Source: Mesorhizobium loti R88b (GTDB taxonomy: Bacteria > Pseudomonadota > Alphaproteobacteria > Rhizobiales > Rhizobiaceae). From it: 64,000 bases of DNA. The position numbers and the translations under genes are program-made. Position 1 is the stretch's first letter. Each line of letters begins with the position of its first letter. The stretch is from contig NZ_CP033367.1 of NCBI RefSeq assembly GCF_013170845.1, positions 372,001-436,000 on the forward strand, written 5' to 3'. This document shows, piece after piece, positions 1 through 14,101 of this stretch. Under the pieces are notes generated by a model. The model made no database searches and was not told where the DNA came from. It saw only the letters and a program-made list of their open reading frames with translations.

Positions 1-960
1 AGCGGCGCGGGTCAATGGCATGGCGTCGAGCCACTTCGTCGGATCGGGTTCGCGCGCCAGCACCTGGTCGATCTCCTGCTCGACCCGGTTGCGCTCCCAT
101 GGCGATTCCGCCAGGCAATAGAGCGTCCAGCCGAGTGCCCGCGCGGTGGTCTCATGGCCGGCGCCGATGAAGGTGATGATGTTGTCCTCGACTTCCGCGC
201 GCGTCAGTCCCTCCGGGCCTTCGGCCTTGAGCAGCAGCGTCAGGAAATCCTGCGGCACGCCATCGGGCTCACGCCTGACCCTCTCTTCGCGCATCTTGAC
301 CGTGTCGGTCACGATCTTGCGGAAATAGGCCATGGTCTTGCGGCCGCGGATGCGGGTCAGCCGCGGCAGCCAGTCGGGCGCGCGCAACAGGTCGAGCGGA
401 TCGACGCGGCCCATGGTCTCGAACAAGCGGTCGATCTCATTGGCGAAACTGCCCGGCTCGCCCGCGATCTCGCCGGAGAACAGCGTCTCGGCCAAGATGT
501 CGTAGGTGAGCAAGGTCATGTCATGGGCGATATCGGATGTGCCGCCCTGTTCGTAGCGGGCGACAAACTCCTGCGTGCGTTTCAGCATCGGCTGGGCGAA
601 GCCGAAGATGTGGCGCGGCGTGAACACCGGCGCCATCGCCTTGCGCGATCGCTTCCACACCTCCCCCTCGGCGGTCAGCAGGCCATCGCGCAGGATCGGC
701 CGCAGGATTTTCTGGCGCACCGTCGCCATCTTGTAGTTTTTCGCATTGTCGACCAGCACATGGCGGATGAGGCCCGGATCATTGGCGACGATCAGATGTC
801 CACCCACCCCGCTCGCTGAAACCCAGGGCTCGTTGTAGGTGTGCTCACCCCACAGTTCGAGCGGATTGCGATAGACGATGCGGATCATCTCCAGCGTCGA
901 AGGCGGCGTTGTGCGCGGCTTCGGTGCGGGAGGAACAAAAGGGGCGGGCTGGATGTCCAT
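1..960 (-). CDS. Cytochrome P450, C-terminus cut by window edge
   Basis: Haem-thiolate monooxygenase; 320 codons are present and the gene runs off the left edge, so the Cys-containing haem loop is not visible. The I-helix oxygen-binding motif reads GAGHETTARALGW, and the K-helix region has not been reached. The frame opens with ATG at 960 (MDIQPAPFVPPAPKPRT), and a CYP-like N-terminal region with WKRSRKAMAPVFTPRHI follows without a membrane anchor, as in soluble bacterial P450s. It is divergent from the FMN reductase gene, with about 200 bp between them. Substrate unknown; a redox partner role for the neighbouring flavin reductase is only a guess. Confidence 0.9.
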   Translation of the reverse strand, partial: MDIQPAPFVPPAPKPRTTPPSTLEMIRIVYRNPLELWGEHTYNEPWVSASGVGGHLIVANDPGLIRHVLVDNAKNYKMATVRQKILRPILRDGLLTAEGEVWKRSRKAMAPVFTPRHIFGFAQPMLKRTQEFVARYEQGGTSDIAHDMTLLTYDILAETLFSGEIAGEPGSFANEIDRLFETMGRVDPLDLLRAPDWLPRLTRIRGRKTMAYFRKIVTDTVKMREERVRREPDGVPQDFLTLLLKAEGPEGLTRAEVEDNIITFIGAGHETTARALGWTLYCLAESPWERNRVEQEIDQVLAREPDPTKWLDAMPLTRAA

Positions 961-1159
961 GAAGTGCTCCGCTGCTCTGATAAATGTAGTGGCTGGCAAT
1001 CCGGGCGTCCATGTGACCGAACGGCAGGCAAGTCGCGGCACGAGGCAGACAGTCTGTTCATCCGATCGTGACCGTTCCGCCAGACGTCCAACCTTGTCCG
1101 CCACAACACTCTGCCGTAGTGACAGTTACCAACAGATACCGCCGACAAAGGAGCCCGTC
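961..1159. other. Divergent intergenic region between P450 and FMN reductase
   Basis: About 200 bp with no convincing gene. It should hold promoters for both flanking genes; I could not pick a convincing -35/-10 pair. A strong ribosome binding site (AAAGGAG, 1148-1154) lies at its right end, just before the FMN reductase start. Confidence 0.5.
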
Positions 1160-1729
1160 TTGAAGCACCAGTTGAACATCATCATCGGCAGCACGCGGCC
1201 TGGCCGCGCCGGTCCGGTTTTTGCCGAGTGGCTGGAGACGTTCGCGCGTGAGCACGGAAAGTTCGAGCCGGTCTTGACCGACATTCACGCTTTCAACCTG
1301 CCGGTGCTGGACGAACCGCATCATCCCAGGCTCGGCAACTATCAGAATGACCATACCAAGGCCTGGTCAAAGGCGATCGGTGCTGGTGACGCGTTTGTGT
1401 TCGTGGCGCCGGAGTACAATTATTTCGCGGCCCCGGCGATCGTCAACGCGATCGACTATCTCGCGCGGGAATGGAAATACAAGCCGGCAGGCATCCTCAG
1501 CTATGGCGGCGTCTCCGGCGGACTGCGCGCGGCGCAGGCCTTGAAGCCGCTGCTGGCGGCGGTTGGCATCATGCCGATCCCCGAAGGCGTTGCACTGCCG
1601 ATGTATCAGACGCTTCTCGACAAGAGCGGCGCTTTCAACGCCAACGAGCTGGTTGCCAACGGAGCCAAGACCATGCTGGACGAGCTGTCGCGCTGGAGCG
1701 AGGCGTTGAAACCGATGCGCGCCGCCTGA
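1160..1729 (+). CDS. NAD(P)H-dependent FMN reductase family protein
   Basis: Flavodoxin-like NADPH-dependent FMN/quinone reductase, 189 residues, the usual size for the SsuE/ChrR type family. The N-terminus carries the phosphate-binding loop GSTRPGR directly after the first strand (LNIIIGSTRPGR), and PEYNYF around residue 90 matches the conserved P-E-Y-N flavin-contact segment. The open frame extends to 878, but I chose TTG at 1160 because AAAGGAG lies 6 nt upstream and homology-like sequence begins there. Cytosolic. Physiological partner is unknown: it could supply reduced flavin to a monooxygenase or reduce quinones. Confidence 0.85.
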   Translation: MKHQLNIIIGSTRPGRAGPVFAEWLETFAREHGKFEPVLTDIHAFNLPVLDEPHHPRLGNYQNDHTKAWSKAIGAGDAFVFVAPEYNYFAAPAIVNAIDYLAREWKYKPAGILSYGGVSGGLRAAQALKPLLAAVGIMPIPEGVALPMYQTLLDKSGAFNANELVANGAKTMLDELSRWSEALKPMRAA

Positions 1730-1732
1730 AAG

Positions 1733-1758
1733 AGCCGGGTTTGGGCAAATGCCCGGCT
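1733..1758 (+). terminator. Hairpin after FMN reductase (possible terminator)
   Basis: AGCCGGG (1733-1739) pairs with CCCGGCT (1752-1758) right after the stop codon. There is no T-run, so factor-independent termination is doubtful. A degenerate version follows the first caspase gene, because this leader segment is part of the tandem duplication. Confidence 0.35.
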
Positions 1759-1817
1759 TGCTCGCGCCATAAAGAGGTGGAATTGTCAGCAAGCGACTGA
1801 GCCGGGGGCGGTTCGAT

Positions 1818-4451
1818 TTGCGTTTGCTGCTTGCCTTGCTGCTGTTCTTGTCAGCGACCGCCACAGCGGTGGCGGAGCGGCGCGTGGCGCTGGTCATGGC
1901 CGAAGACGACTACCGGCTGGTCAGGCCGCTCGCCAACCCCCTCCATGATGGCGAAGCGATGCAAGCCGCATTGAAGGCGCTCGGCTTCGAGGTCGTGCTC
2001 GAAACCAATCGCGACCTTCGGCGCATGCGGCGCGCCCTCGACGATTTCCGCGAGGATGCCAAAGGGGCCGATGTCGCATTGGTCTATTTCTCCGGCCATG
2101 GCGTCGAAATCTCGGGCGACAACCGGTTGTTGCCGGTCGATGCCGACGCCTCCTCGCTCGACGCGCTGGACAAGACCAGCCTGCCACTGGAAGAAGTGCG
2201 CGCTGCCGTGGCCGCCACCGCCAAGGTCGGGCTGATCGTGCTCGACGCCTGCCGCAGCGATCCATTCTCGGGGAGCGGTGGCGACGGTCGCGGTGCGACT
2301 TCGCTGGCAAAGGATGTTGCGGACAAGGTCAAGCCGGGTCTCGGCCGCATCGGCCGTGCGGAAAACATTCTGTTTGCTTTCTCGGCTGCACCCGGCGAGA
2401 CGGCCGCCGATGGAACCGGCCAGAACTCGCCCTTCACCACCGCGCTGACCAAATATCTCGGCACGGACGGGCTCGAAATCCGCTCGGTGCTGACGCTGGT
2501 GCAGCAGGAGGTCTATGATCTGTCACGTGGCAAACAGCTGCCTTATGTCGAGAGCGGCCTGCCGAAACTCTTCTTCGCCGCCGCGGCCAAGCAACAGCTG
2601 CCTGAGCGCGAACGGCTGCTGCTGGCCATGGCCGATGTGACGCCGGAAATGCGCGGCGAGGTCGAGCAGATCGCCAGCGATGCCGACATGCCGCTGGCGC
2701 CGCTCTATGGCGCGCTGCTGTCTGAGAATCTTGCCGCACTCGGTCCCGAGCCACGCTCCACCAAGCTCAGGGAGGCCGCGGATGCCTTCGTCAAGGTGCA
2801 ACGGGAAATGACCACGCTCGCCTCGGGCGACCCAGCGGTGACGCAGTTGCGGCAGGAAGCGGAACGGCAGCTTTCGCTCGGTGCTTTTGACGCCGCTCGC
2901 GCCAAGCTCGCCGATGCCGCCGGTATCGACAAGGATTCGCGCCAGCGGCTGAAGGCCAATTATGTGGAACGCACGCTTTCGGAAGCGGCAACCCATTCGC
3001 TGGAAGGCGGCGCGGCAAGCGCTTTGCTCCGATACCAGCTGGCCGCGGATGGCTATGAGAAGGCGACTGCGCTCTACCGCGAGGTCAATGGCGAGGACAT
3101 CCCGGCTGACGATCGGCTGCAGCAGCTTCTGACGCTTGCCCGGCTCGGCGACGTCTATACGACGCTGGGCAGGCTGGATGACGCCGCCAGGACCTACAAG
3201 GAATGGAACGAAGGATCGGCAAGACGTGCCGGTACCGATCTGACGAATGTTCTCTGGCTGCGGGATGTTTCACTCAGCCTGGACAAGATGGGCGACACCG
3301 CCGTCGCCCAGGGCAAACTCGCCGATGGCCTTGCCGATTACCAGGCATCGGCCGAAATGGCCGAGAAGGTGGCCGCCGCGGCTCCGAGCGAGCTCGAATG
3401 GCAGAGCGATCTCTCCTTTGCCTACGACCGCATTGGCTACGTCATGCGCTCACAGGGCAATCTCAAGGACGCAATGCCCTATTACCAGAAGGCGCTGGAC
3501 ATTTCCAAACGGGTGGCCGGGCTTGAACCCGACAATTTTGCCTGGCAGCGCCGGCTCGGCGTAGCCCATGATTCGATTGGTGACGTGCTGATCATGGAGG
3601 GCGATTACAACGGAGCCCTCGACGCCTTCGGCTCGGGCTTTGCCATATGGCGCAAGCTGACGGAGCTGGACCCAGGCAATCTTTCCTGGCAGCGCGATCT
3701 GTGCGTCTCCTACACCAAGATCGGCGACAGCCTGCAGATATTGGGCGAATACAAGGACGCGATCGTTTCCTATCAGGCCGGTTTGAGCGTGAGTTCGGCC
3801 CTTGCCAGCGCCGATCCCGAAAATCTTGAGGGCCAGCGCGATATCGCGATCCTTCATGACAGCATCGGCGACGCGCAGCTCAATCTGCGGGCAAATGCAG
3901 AGGCTCTAGCCGCCTACAACCAAGCCAACCACATCTGGGAAATGCTGGTCAAGACCGACCAGAGCAACACGCGGTGGCTGCGCGATCTCGAAATCAACTA
4001 CAGCAAGCTGGCCGACGCGCATTTGGCGAATGGCGAGCCGGACGCGGCGCTGTCCGCCTACAAATCGGCACTCGATGCATCGCTTGCCCTCACTGGGAAT
4101 GACGCCAGCAACAGCCTCTGGCAACGCGATCTGGCGATCAATTGCGGCAAGATCGGCGATCTCCTGGCAAGAACTGATAACAAGGATCTCGCCACGCAAT
4201 TCTACCAGCAGTCACTCGACATCGCCGTGCGCTTCTCTGCCATCGATCCGGACAATTCGATGTGGCTGCGCGATATGGTCATCGACCATTTCAAAATGGC
4301 CGAGATGGGCCTTGATGTCCGTTCGAATTTGACGGCCGCGCTCAAGATCGCATCCGACATGCAGCAGGCCGGTATCCTCTCGCCCACGGACGCCTGGATT
4401 CCCGATGAGTTGCGCAAGCGGCTCAAGCAGCTCGACGCTCCGGCCAAGTGA
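1818..4451 (+). CDS. Secreted caspase-family (C14) protein with TPR repeats, copy 1
   Basis: Caspase/metacaspase-like cysteine peptidase, 877 residues from TTG 1818. A hydrophobic signal peptide ends ATAVA before ERRVALV, predicting export. The p20-like domain has both catalytic residues: His94 in YFSGHGVE and Cys145 in LIVLDACRSDPF. From about residue 400 to the end run degenerate TPR units with recurring W-x-R-D-L ... K-I-G-D segments. It is a tandem paralogue of the next gene: the caspase halves are almost identical, the TPR halves diverge. The start is uncertain: the position matching the ATG of copy 2 is ATT (1782-1784), with the same GAGGTGGA leader; TTG 1818 is the first standard start. 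Function unknown; peptidase activity and partner proteins are inferred. Confidence 0.85.
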   Translation: MRLLLALLLFLSATATAVAERRVALVMAEDDYRLVRPLANPLHDGEAMQAALKALGFEVVLETNRDLRRMRRALDDFREDAKGADVALVYFSGHGVEISGDNRLLPVDADASSLDALDKTSLPLEEVRAAVAATAKVGLIVLDACRSDPFSGSGGDGRGATSLAKDVADKVKPGLGRIGRAENILFAFSAAPGETAADGTGQNSPFTTALTKYLGTDGLEIRSVLTLVQQEVYDLSRGKQLPYVESGLPKLFFAAAAKQQLPERERLLLAMADVTPEMRGEVEQIASDADMPLAPLYGALLSENLAALGPEPRSTKLREAADAFVKVQREMTTLASGDPAVTQLRQEAERQLSLGAFDAARAKLADAAGIDKDSRQRLKANYVERTLSEAATHSLEGGAASALLRYQLAADGYEKATALYREVNGEDIPADDRLQQLLTLARLGDVYTTLGRLDDAARTYKEWNEGSARRAGTDLTNVLWLRDVSLSLDKMGDTAVAQGKLADGLADYQASAEMAEKVAAAAPSELEWQSDLSFAYDRIGYVMRSQGNLKDAMPYYQKALDISKRVAGLEPDNFAWQRRLGVAHDSIGDVLIMEGDYNGALDAFGSGFAIWRKLTELDPGNLSWQRDLCVSYTKIGDSLQILGEYKDAIVSYQAGLSVSSALASADPENLEGQRDIAILHDSIGDAQLNLRANAEALAAYNQANHIWEMLVKTDQSNTRWLRDLEINYSKLADAHLANGEPDAALSAYKSALDASLALTGNDASNSLWQRDLAINCGKIGDLLARTDNKDLATQFYQQSLDIAVRFSAIDPDNSMWLRDMVIDHFKMAEMGLDVRSNLTAALKIASDMQQAGILSPTDAWIPDELRKRLKQLDAPAK

Positions 4452-4497
4452 AAGAGCCGGTTCTCGGCCTGGCTTGCTCACGCCATAAAGAGGTGGA

Positions 4498-9781
<5,284 letters not shown>

Positions 9782-9808
9782 TGCATGTCGCCCAAAAAGC
9801 GCGCAGCA

Positions 9809-10942
9809 TTAAGACCGTAGCGCCGCCCTGAAGAAACGCACCAGGGCGTCGTTCAGGCGCTGGTGAAACGCGGCCCGGTCGAAGCCCGGGCCGTCGATGC
9901 AAATTCCGGGAGCGGCGACGCGCAGTTGGGCGCTGCATGGCGGCAGGAACGCATAGTGACCCGCCATGGGTTCGACATGGTACTCCGGCGGTCGAGGCAG
10001 CGCCGAACGGATTTGTTCCTCATACCAGGGGTCGGGTTGATGCCGGTCCTCGGCTGCGCGCCATAGGAGCACCGGGATTTGAACCGACGCGAGGCCGGCC
10101 CGGTCGAAGGTGAAGCCGAACGCCGGCGCGGCAGCTGCGATGGCACGGATTCGCTGATCACGCTTCCATGCCTCCGGCGGTGGTTGGACCGCTTTTGCAA
10201 TGGAATGGACCCCTGCTTTCGCCAACGCGGTGCAAAGATCGTGCTGCGGCTTTGCCGCGCAGTATGGGTCTATCCTGCCGAGATCGGGTACTCCGCCCGC
10301 TTCGACGAGCACGGTGAAGCCGCCATTCGAGAAACCGAAGGCGCCGATCCGCTGCGGATCGATGTCGGCATGTCCTTGCCAGTCCTTCAGCATGAAATCG
10401 ATCAGCCGGCTTAGCTGGGCGGGCCGGCGCCATGGCATCAGCACCTTGCTCTGGTCGTCGTAGGTATCGCCGGCGTGGCTGACCGCGGCGACGATGAACC
10501 CGGCTCTCGCCAAGGCGATCGCCGTGTCGTAGTGCCCGGCATATGAGCCGCCGCCGCCATGCGAGATCACGATGAGCGGCAGCGCATGGCCTTCTACCGG
10601 ACCGGAAGGAGCGACGCGCTGCCTGAAGCTTTCCAGCGGCACATCGCGCGGCTCGGCTGAAGTCGGGTACCAGATGCCGGCGGCCAGCGGCGCTTCGTCG
10701 CCATTGGGAATGCGAACCACTTCAAATCCCACCGGAGAAAGATGCCCGATATCTTGGGTAACTGACCCTGTCGGCACCACACCAGCCGGCGCAGTGGTTG
10801 TGGCCGCCAAGGCTCCGCCCCAAACGAACACTCCACAGAGAAAGGCCAGGCCGGCGAAAATTGCCAAGCGCGGCCCACAGGCAGCATCCAAAATCCGCTG
10901 GGCTTTTGCTTTTTGCTGCATGCGCAACTTCGTCAGGGACAT
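9809..10942 (-). CDS. Dienelactone-hydrolase-like alpha/beta hydrolase, exported or membrane-anchored
   Basis: Predicted alpha/beta hydrolase, 377 residues. A hydrophobic stretch at about residues 26-48 ending in GGALAATT looks like a signal or anchor. The fold markers are the oxyanion segment SHGGGGS (127-133), the nucleophile elbow GFSNGG with Ser205, and a late GHYAF that probably supplies the catalytic His. This matches the predicted dienelactone hydrolase / platelet-activating-factor-hydrolase-like group; the true substrate is not evident. It is convergent with gyrB (27 bp apart). ATG 10942 is used; an in-frame ATG seven codons in (MQQKAKAQ) is an alternative, and neither has a strong ribosome binding site. 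Confidence 0.8.
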   Translation of the reverse strand: MSLTKLRMQQKAKAQRILDAACGPRLAIFAGLAFLCGVFVWGGALAATTTAPAGVVPTGSVTQDIGHLSPVGFEVVRIPNGDEAPLAAGIWYPTSAEPRDVPLESFRQRVAPSGPVEGHALPLIVISHGGGGSYAGHYDTAIALARAGFIVAAVSHAGDTYDDQSKVLMPWRRPAQLSRLIDFMLKDWQGHADIDPQRIGAFGFSNGGFTVLVEAGGVPDLGRIDPYCAAKPQHDLCTALAKAGVHSIAKAVQPPPEAWKRDQRIRAIAAAAPAFGFTFDRAGLASVQIPVLLWRAAEDRHQPDPWYEEQIRSALPRPPEYHVEPMAGHYAFLPPCSAQLRVAAPGICIDGPGFDRAAFHQRLNDALVRFFRAALRS

Positions 10943-11130
10943 TGGGCTTTCTGCTCAGAAAGGAAATGTGGCGTCAGAGGAATTGGTGGCCCGAGGCGGG
11001 GACAATGTGTCCGCTTTCGCCCAACTCGATTTGCGGGTCAAATCACAACAGCATCATCGGGTTCAGACAGTGCGGAGCGGCCGCGCGCCAATTGTTCCGA
11101 CTGTACCAATAAAATCATTTCATACCCGCC

Positions 11131-11155
11131 GGAACGGAAGTCCTCCGACGACATT
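11131..11155 (+). promoter_or_regulatory. Possible general-stress (EcfG-type) promoter
   Basis: GGAAC (11131-11135), 16 nt, CATT (11152-11155), 40 nt before the small membrane peptide gene. The alphaproteobacterial EcfG consensus is GGAAC-N16/17-CGTT, so this has one mismatch in the -10 element. Suggestive only. Confidence 0.3.
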
Positions 11156-11194
11156 GTGACAGCATCGATCACAATTTCTCACAGGAGGCCTTTC

Positions 11195-11272
11195 ATGGGA
11201 CGTGGCATATTGCTCTGGTTGCTCGGTATTCCGATCCCGATCATCATTCTCATCATGCTGTTCGTACGGTAG
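11195..11272 (+). CDS. 25-residue single-span membrane peptide
   Basis: Very short gene encoding MGRGILLWLLGIPIPIIILI followed by MLFVR: almost wholly one transmembrane helix with a Pro-Ile-Pro kink. Reality is supported by AGGAGG seven nt before ATG 11195, by a stop followed nine nt later by the next gene, and by my recollection that MGRGILLWLLG(I/V)PIPIIILI peptides recur in many proteobacterial genomes (established pattern, from memory). Function unknown. Its upstream region holds a possible stress promoter, and it is probably co-transcribed with the 305-residue membrane protein. Confidence 0.75.
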   Translation: MGRGILLWLLGIPIPIIILIMLFVR

Positions 11273-11281
11273 GGGGCGTCG

Positions 11282-12199
11282 ATGCAGCCCACCGTATCGG
11301 CTATCGACCTGTCCGCTTCAGAAGAATCGTCCTCCACAGCTGTCAGCTGGGGACCGATCATCGCTGGCGCCTTCGCGGCCTCGACGCTGACCTTCATCCT
11401 CATGCTGCTCGGCTCAGGGCTTGGGCTCAGCATGGTTTCACCATGGTCGGGGTCCGGCGCGTCGATCACCACCTTCGCTGTGTCGACGGCCACCTGGCTG
11501 GTCATCGTGCAATGGCTGTCCTCCGGCGTCGGCGGTTACCTTGCCGGACGCCTGCGCACCAAATGGGTCGGCGTCCACACTGACGAAGTGTATTTCCGTG
11601 ACACCGCTCATGGCTTCCTTGCCTGGGCGTTGGCAACGCTGCTTGTCGTCGGTGTGCTTGGCTCGGCGCTTTCCGCGGTAGTCGGCTCAGGCGTACAGGC
11701 GGTGTCCACCGTGGCTTCGGGTGCCGCCATGGGTGCATCGGCTGGTGCTTCTGCCAACGCCGGCAGCGCATCGACCGACAACGCGACCTCCTACCTGGTG
11801 GATTCGTTGTTCCGTCCGGCCGATGCGAGCAAGCTCGCGGCGGCTGGTCCGGACGGCAATGCCGCCGCGGTTGGCCAGGCCTCGCGCATCCTGATCGCCA
11901 GTGCGGCGGCCGGCGAGATTTCGGCCGACGACAAGACCTATCTGTCGCAACTCGTTGCCGCCCGCACTGGCCTGTCTGAGGCCGACGCCAAGGCGCGTGT
12001 CGAAGCCCTGGTTGCCAAGGTCGAGGACGCCAAGGTCAAGGCCAAGCAGGCTGCCGACACCGCCAGGAAAGGCAGCGCGACTTTTGCCCTGCTTGGCGCC
12101 CTGTCGCTGGTCATCGGTGCCTTCATCGCGAGTGCCGCGGCCGCTCTCGGCGGCAGGCAGCGCGACGAAGAGGAAGCGGTTTTCCTGACCACCCGCTGA
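11282..12199 (+). CDS. Integral membrane protein of unknown function
   Basis: 305 residues. Hydrophobic helices occur near residues 23-48 (GPIIAGAFAASTLTFILMLLG), 63-85, 110-140 and at the C-terminal end (FALLGALSLVIGAFIASAAAALGG). Between them lies a Gly/Ala/Ser-rich segment and a charged Lys/Ala-rich helix (KVEDAKVKAKQAADTARKG) that may be extracytoplasmic or form a coiled coil. The protein ends with GGRQRDEEEAVFLTTR. It starts nine nt after the 25-residue peptide gene, so the pair is probably one transcript. I do not recognise a named family; a stress or envelope role is conceivable from context only. Confidence 0.75.
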   Translation: MQPTVSAIDLSASEESSSTAVSWGPIIAGAFAASTLTFILMLLGSGLGLSMVSPWSGSGASITTFAVSTATWLVIVQWLSSGVGGYLAGRLRTKWVGVHTDEVYFRDTAHGFLAWALATLLVVGVLGSALSAVVGSGVQAVSTVASGAAMGASAGASANAGSASTDNATSYLVDSLFRPADASKLAAAGPDGNAAAVGQASRILIASAAAGEISADDKTYLSQLVAARTGLSEADAKARVEALVAKVEDAKVKAKQAADTARKGSATFALLGALSLVIGAFIASAAAALGGRQRDEEEAVFLTTR

Positions 12200-12221
12200 A
12201 ACTGACTACACCGCTGAAAAG

Positions 12222-12248
12222 AAAAGCCCGGCATGAAGCCGGGCTTTT
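12222..12248. terminator. Strong bidirectional terminator
   Basis: An 11-bp perfect stem, AAAAGCCCGGC (12222-12232) and GCCGGGCTTTT (12238-12248), with a 5-nt loop. The A-tract/T-tract flanks let it work on both strands, ending the membrane protein transcript and the convergent pnt transcript. Confidence 0.85.
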
Positions 12249-12271
12249 CTGTTGCTTGAGTTGCGGCCGGA

Positions 12272-13669
12272 TCAGTGATCCATGGCCTTGACGATCTCTT
12301 CGGTCATCTTCTTGGCGTCGCCGAGCAGCATCATGGTGCCATCCTTGTAGAACAGCGTGTTGTCGATACCGGCATAGCCGGAGCCGAGCGAGCGCTTGAC
12401 GAACAGGCAGGTGCGCGCCTTGTCGACGTCGAGGATCGGCATACCGTAGATGGGTGAACTCTTGTCATCCCGCGCGGACGGGTTGGTGACGTCATTGGCG
12501 CCGATGACATAGGCGACATCGGCCTGCGCGAATTCCGAATTGATGTCCTCGAGCTCGAACACTTCATCGTAAGGCACGTTGGCCTCGGCCAAGAGCACGT
12601 TCATGTGGCCGGGCATGCGGCCGGCCACGGGATGGATGGCGTATTTGACGTCGACGCCGTTGGCCTTGAGCTTGTCGGCCATTTCGCGCAGCGCGTGTTG
12701 CGCCTGGGCGACCGCCATGCCGTAGCCGGGCACGATGATGACCTTCTGGGCGTTCATCATCAGGTAAGCGGCGTCGTCGGCCGAACCCTGCTTGACCGTG
12801 CGCTCGATGCCGTCATCGCTTGCTGCCGCCGTTTCACCGCCGAACCCACCGAGGATGACCGAGATGAAGCTTCGGTTCATGCCCTTGCACATGATGTAGG
12901 ACAGGATGGCGCCGGACGAACCGACCAGCGCGCCGGTGATGATGAGCGCCAGGTTGCCAAGCGTGAAGCCGAGTGCGGCCGCTGCCCAGCCCGAGTAGGA
13001 ATTCAGCATCGAGACGACGACCGGCATGTCGGCGCCGCCGATCGGAATGATCAGCAGGATGCCGAGCACCAGCGAGGCGGCGACAATCAGCCAGAACACC
13101 AGTTTGGCTTCGGTGGTGACGAGCAGCACGATCAGCACGATCAGCGCGACGCCAAGCGCGGCGTTGATGAAGTGACGGCCACCGATCATGATCGGCTTGC
13201 CCGACATGCGGCCATCGAGCTTGAGGAAGGCGATGACCGAGCCGGTGAAGGTGATGGCGCCGATGGCGACGCCAAGGCTCATCTCGATCAGGGCCTGGGC
13301 GTGGATGTCGCCGTTCGTGCCGATGCCAAAGCTTTCCGGCGCATAGATGGCGGCTGCCGCCACCATGACGGCGGCAAGGCCAACCAGCGAGTGGAAGGCG
13401 GCGACCAGCTGCGGCATCGAGGTCATGGCGATGCGGCGCGCAGTGACGGCGCCGACACCGCCACCAATGGCGAGGCCAAGCACGATCAGGCCGAAGCGGC
13501 CGGCCGAAGGGGTTGCCAGCGCCAGCGTGGTGGCAATGGCAATGCCCATGCCGATCATGCCGTAGAAATTGCCCTGGCGGCTGGTGGTCGGATGCGACAG
13601 GCCGCGCAGCGCCATGATGAACAGGACGCCGGAAACCAGATAGAGGAAGGACGCGAAGTTGGCGTTCAT
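12272..13669 (-). CDS. pntB: NAD(P) transhydrogenase subunit beta
   Basis: Subunit beta of the proton-translocating transhydrogenase (NADH + NADP+ to NAD+ + NADPH, driven by proton entry); 465 residues. About nine membrane helices fill the first 270 residues. The NADP-binding domain III follows with VIIVPGYGMAVAQAQHA, VKYAIHPVAGRMPGHMNVLLAEA and the YVIGANDVTNP segment. The last gene of the pntAA-pntAB-pntB operon; six nt separate it from pntAB. A terminator lies just downstream. Confidence 0.95.
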   Translation of the reverse strand: MNANFASFLYLVSGVLFIMALRGLSHPTTSRQGNFYGMIGMGIAIATTLALATPSAGRFGLIVLGLAIGGGVGAVTARRIAMTSMPQLVAAFHSLVGLAAVMVAAAAIYAPESFGIGTNGDIHAQALIEMSLGVAIGAITFTGSVIAFLKLDGRMSGKPIMIGGRHFINAALGVALIVLIVLLVTTEAKLVFWLIVAASLVLGILLIIPIGGADMPVVVSMLNSYSGWAAAALGFTLGNLALIITGALVGSSGAILSYIMCKGMNRSFISVILGGFGGETAAASDDGIERTVKQGSADDAAYLMMNAQKVIIVPGYGMAVAQAQHALREMADKLKANGVDVKYAIHPVAGRMPGHMNVLLAEANVPYDEVFELEDINSEFAQADVAYVIGANDVTNPSARDDKSSPIYGMPILDVDKARTCLFVKRSLGSGYAGIDNTLFYKDGTMMLLGDAKKMTEEIVKAMDH

Positions 13670-13675
13670 GGCGCG

Positions 13676-14101
13676 CTACTTGTCCTTCTTCTTGTACATG
13701 GCCAGCATGCGCTGGGTGACGAGGAAGCCTCCGAAGATGTTGACGGACACCAGCATCAGCGCGACGAAGCCGAACCCGGCTGCGATGCCGGAAGCGGCGA
13801 TGCCGACGGCGAGCAGCGCACCGACGACGATGACCGAGGAGATGGCGTTGGTGACGGCCATCAGCGGCGTGTGCAGCGCCGGGGTCACCGACCAGACGAC
13901 GTAATAGCCGACGAAGATTGCCAGCACGAAGATGGCGAAACGGAAGACGAAGGGATCGATCGCGCCGCCGGACAGCGCGTGCGCGGCGTCACCCGCCGCG
14001 TCGGCACCGCCTGGAGCGTTGGCCAGGTTCTGCGCCGCCAGCTTGACGGCGGCGGATGCCTGGTCGAGCTGATCGAGGGCTTTCTGCAGGGTCTGATCCA
14101 T
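13676..14101 (-). CDS. pntAB: NAD(P) transhydrogenase subunit alpha, membrane part
   Basis: Domain II part of the split alpha subunit, supplying membrane helices to the proton channel; 141 residues. Helices are [45 protein letters not shown] and a third before the Lys-rich tail MYKKKDK. Its N-terminal 35 residues form a helix rich in Ala and Gln. ATG at 14101 overlaps the stop of pntAA (TGATG), which implies translational coupling; a GTG one codon earlier (14104) is also possible. The alpha subunit is split into two genes as in other alphaproteobacteria. Confidence 0.92.
   Translation of the reverse strand: MDQTLQKALDQLDQASAAVKLAAQNLANAPGGADAAGDAAHALSGGAIDPFVFRFAIFVLAIFVGYYVVWSVTPALHTPLMAVTNAISSVIVVGALLAVGIAASGIAAGFGFVALMLVSVNIFGGFLVTQRMLAMYKKKDK

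Noticed and set aside
154..819. Plus-strand frame within the P450 gene
   Set aside because: Antisense to the P450 frame, which contains the I-helix motif.
1367..1897. Minus-strand frame opposite the FMN reductase 3' end
   Set aside because: A similar shadow at 4212-4613 arises only because the caspase leader is duplicated; no support as a gene.
10572..11159. Plus-strand frame overlapping the exported hydrolase 5' end and its leader
   Set aside because: Shadow of the hydrolase gene without motifs or ribosome binding site.
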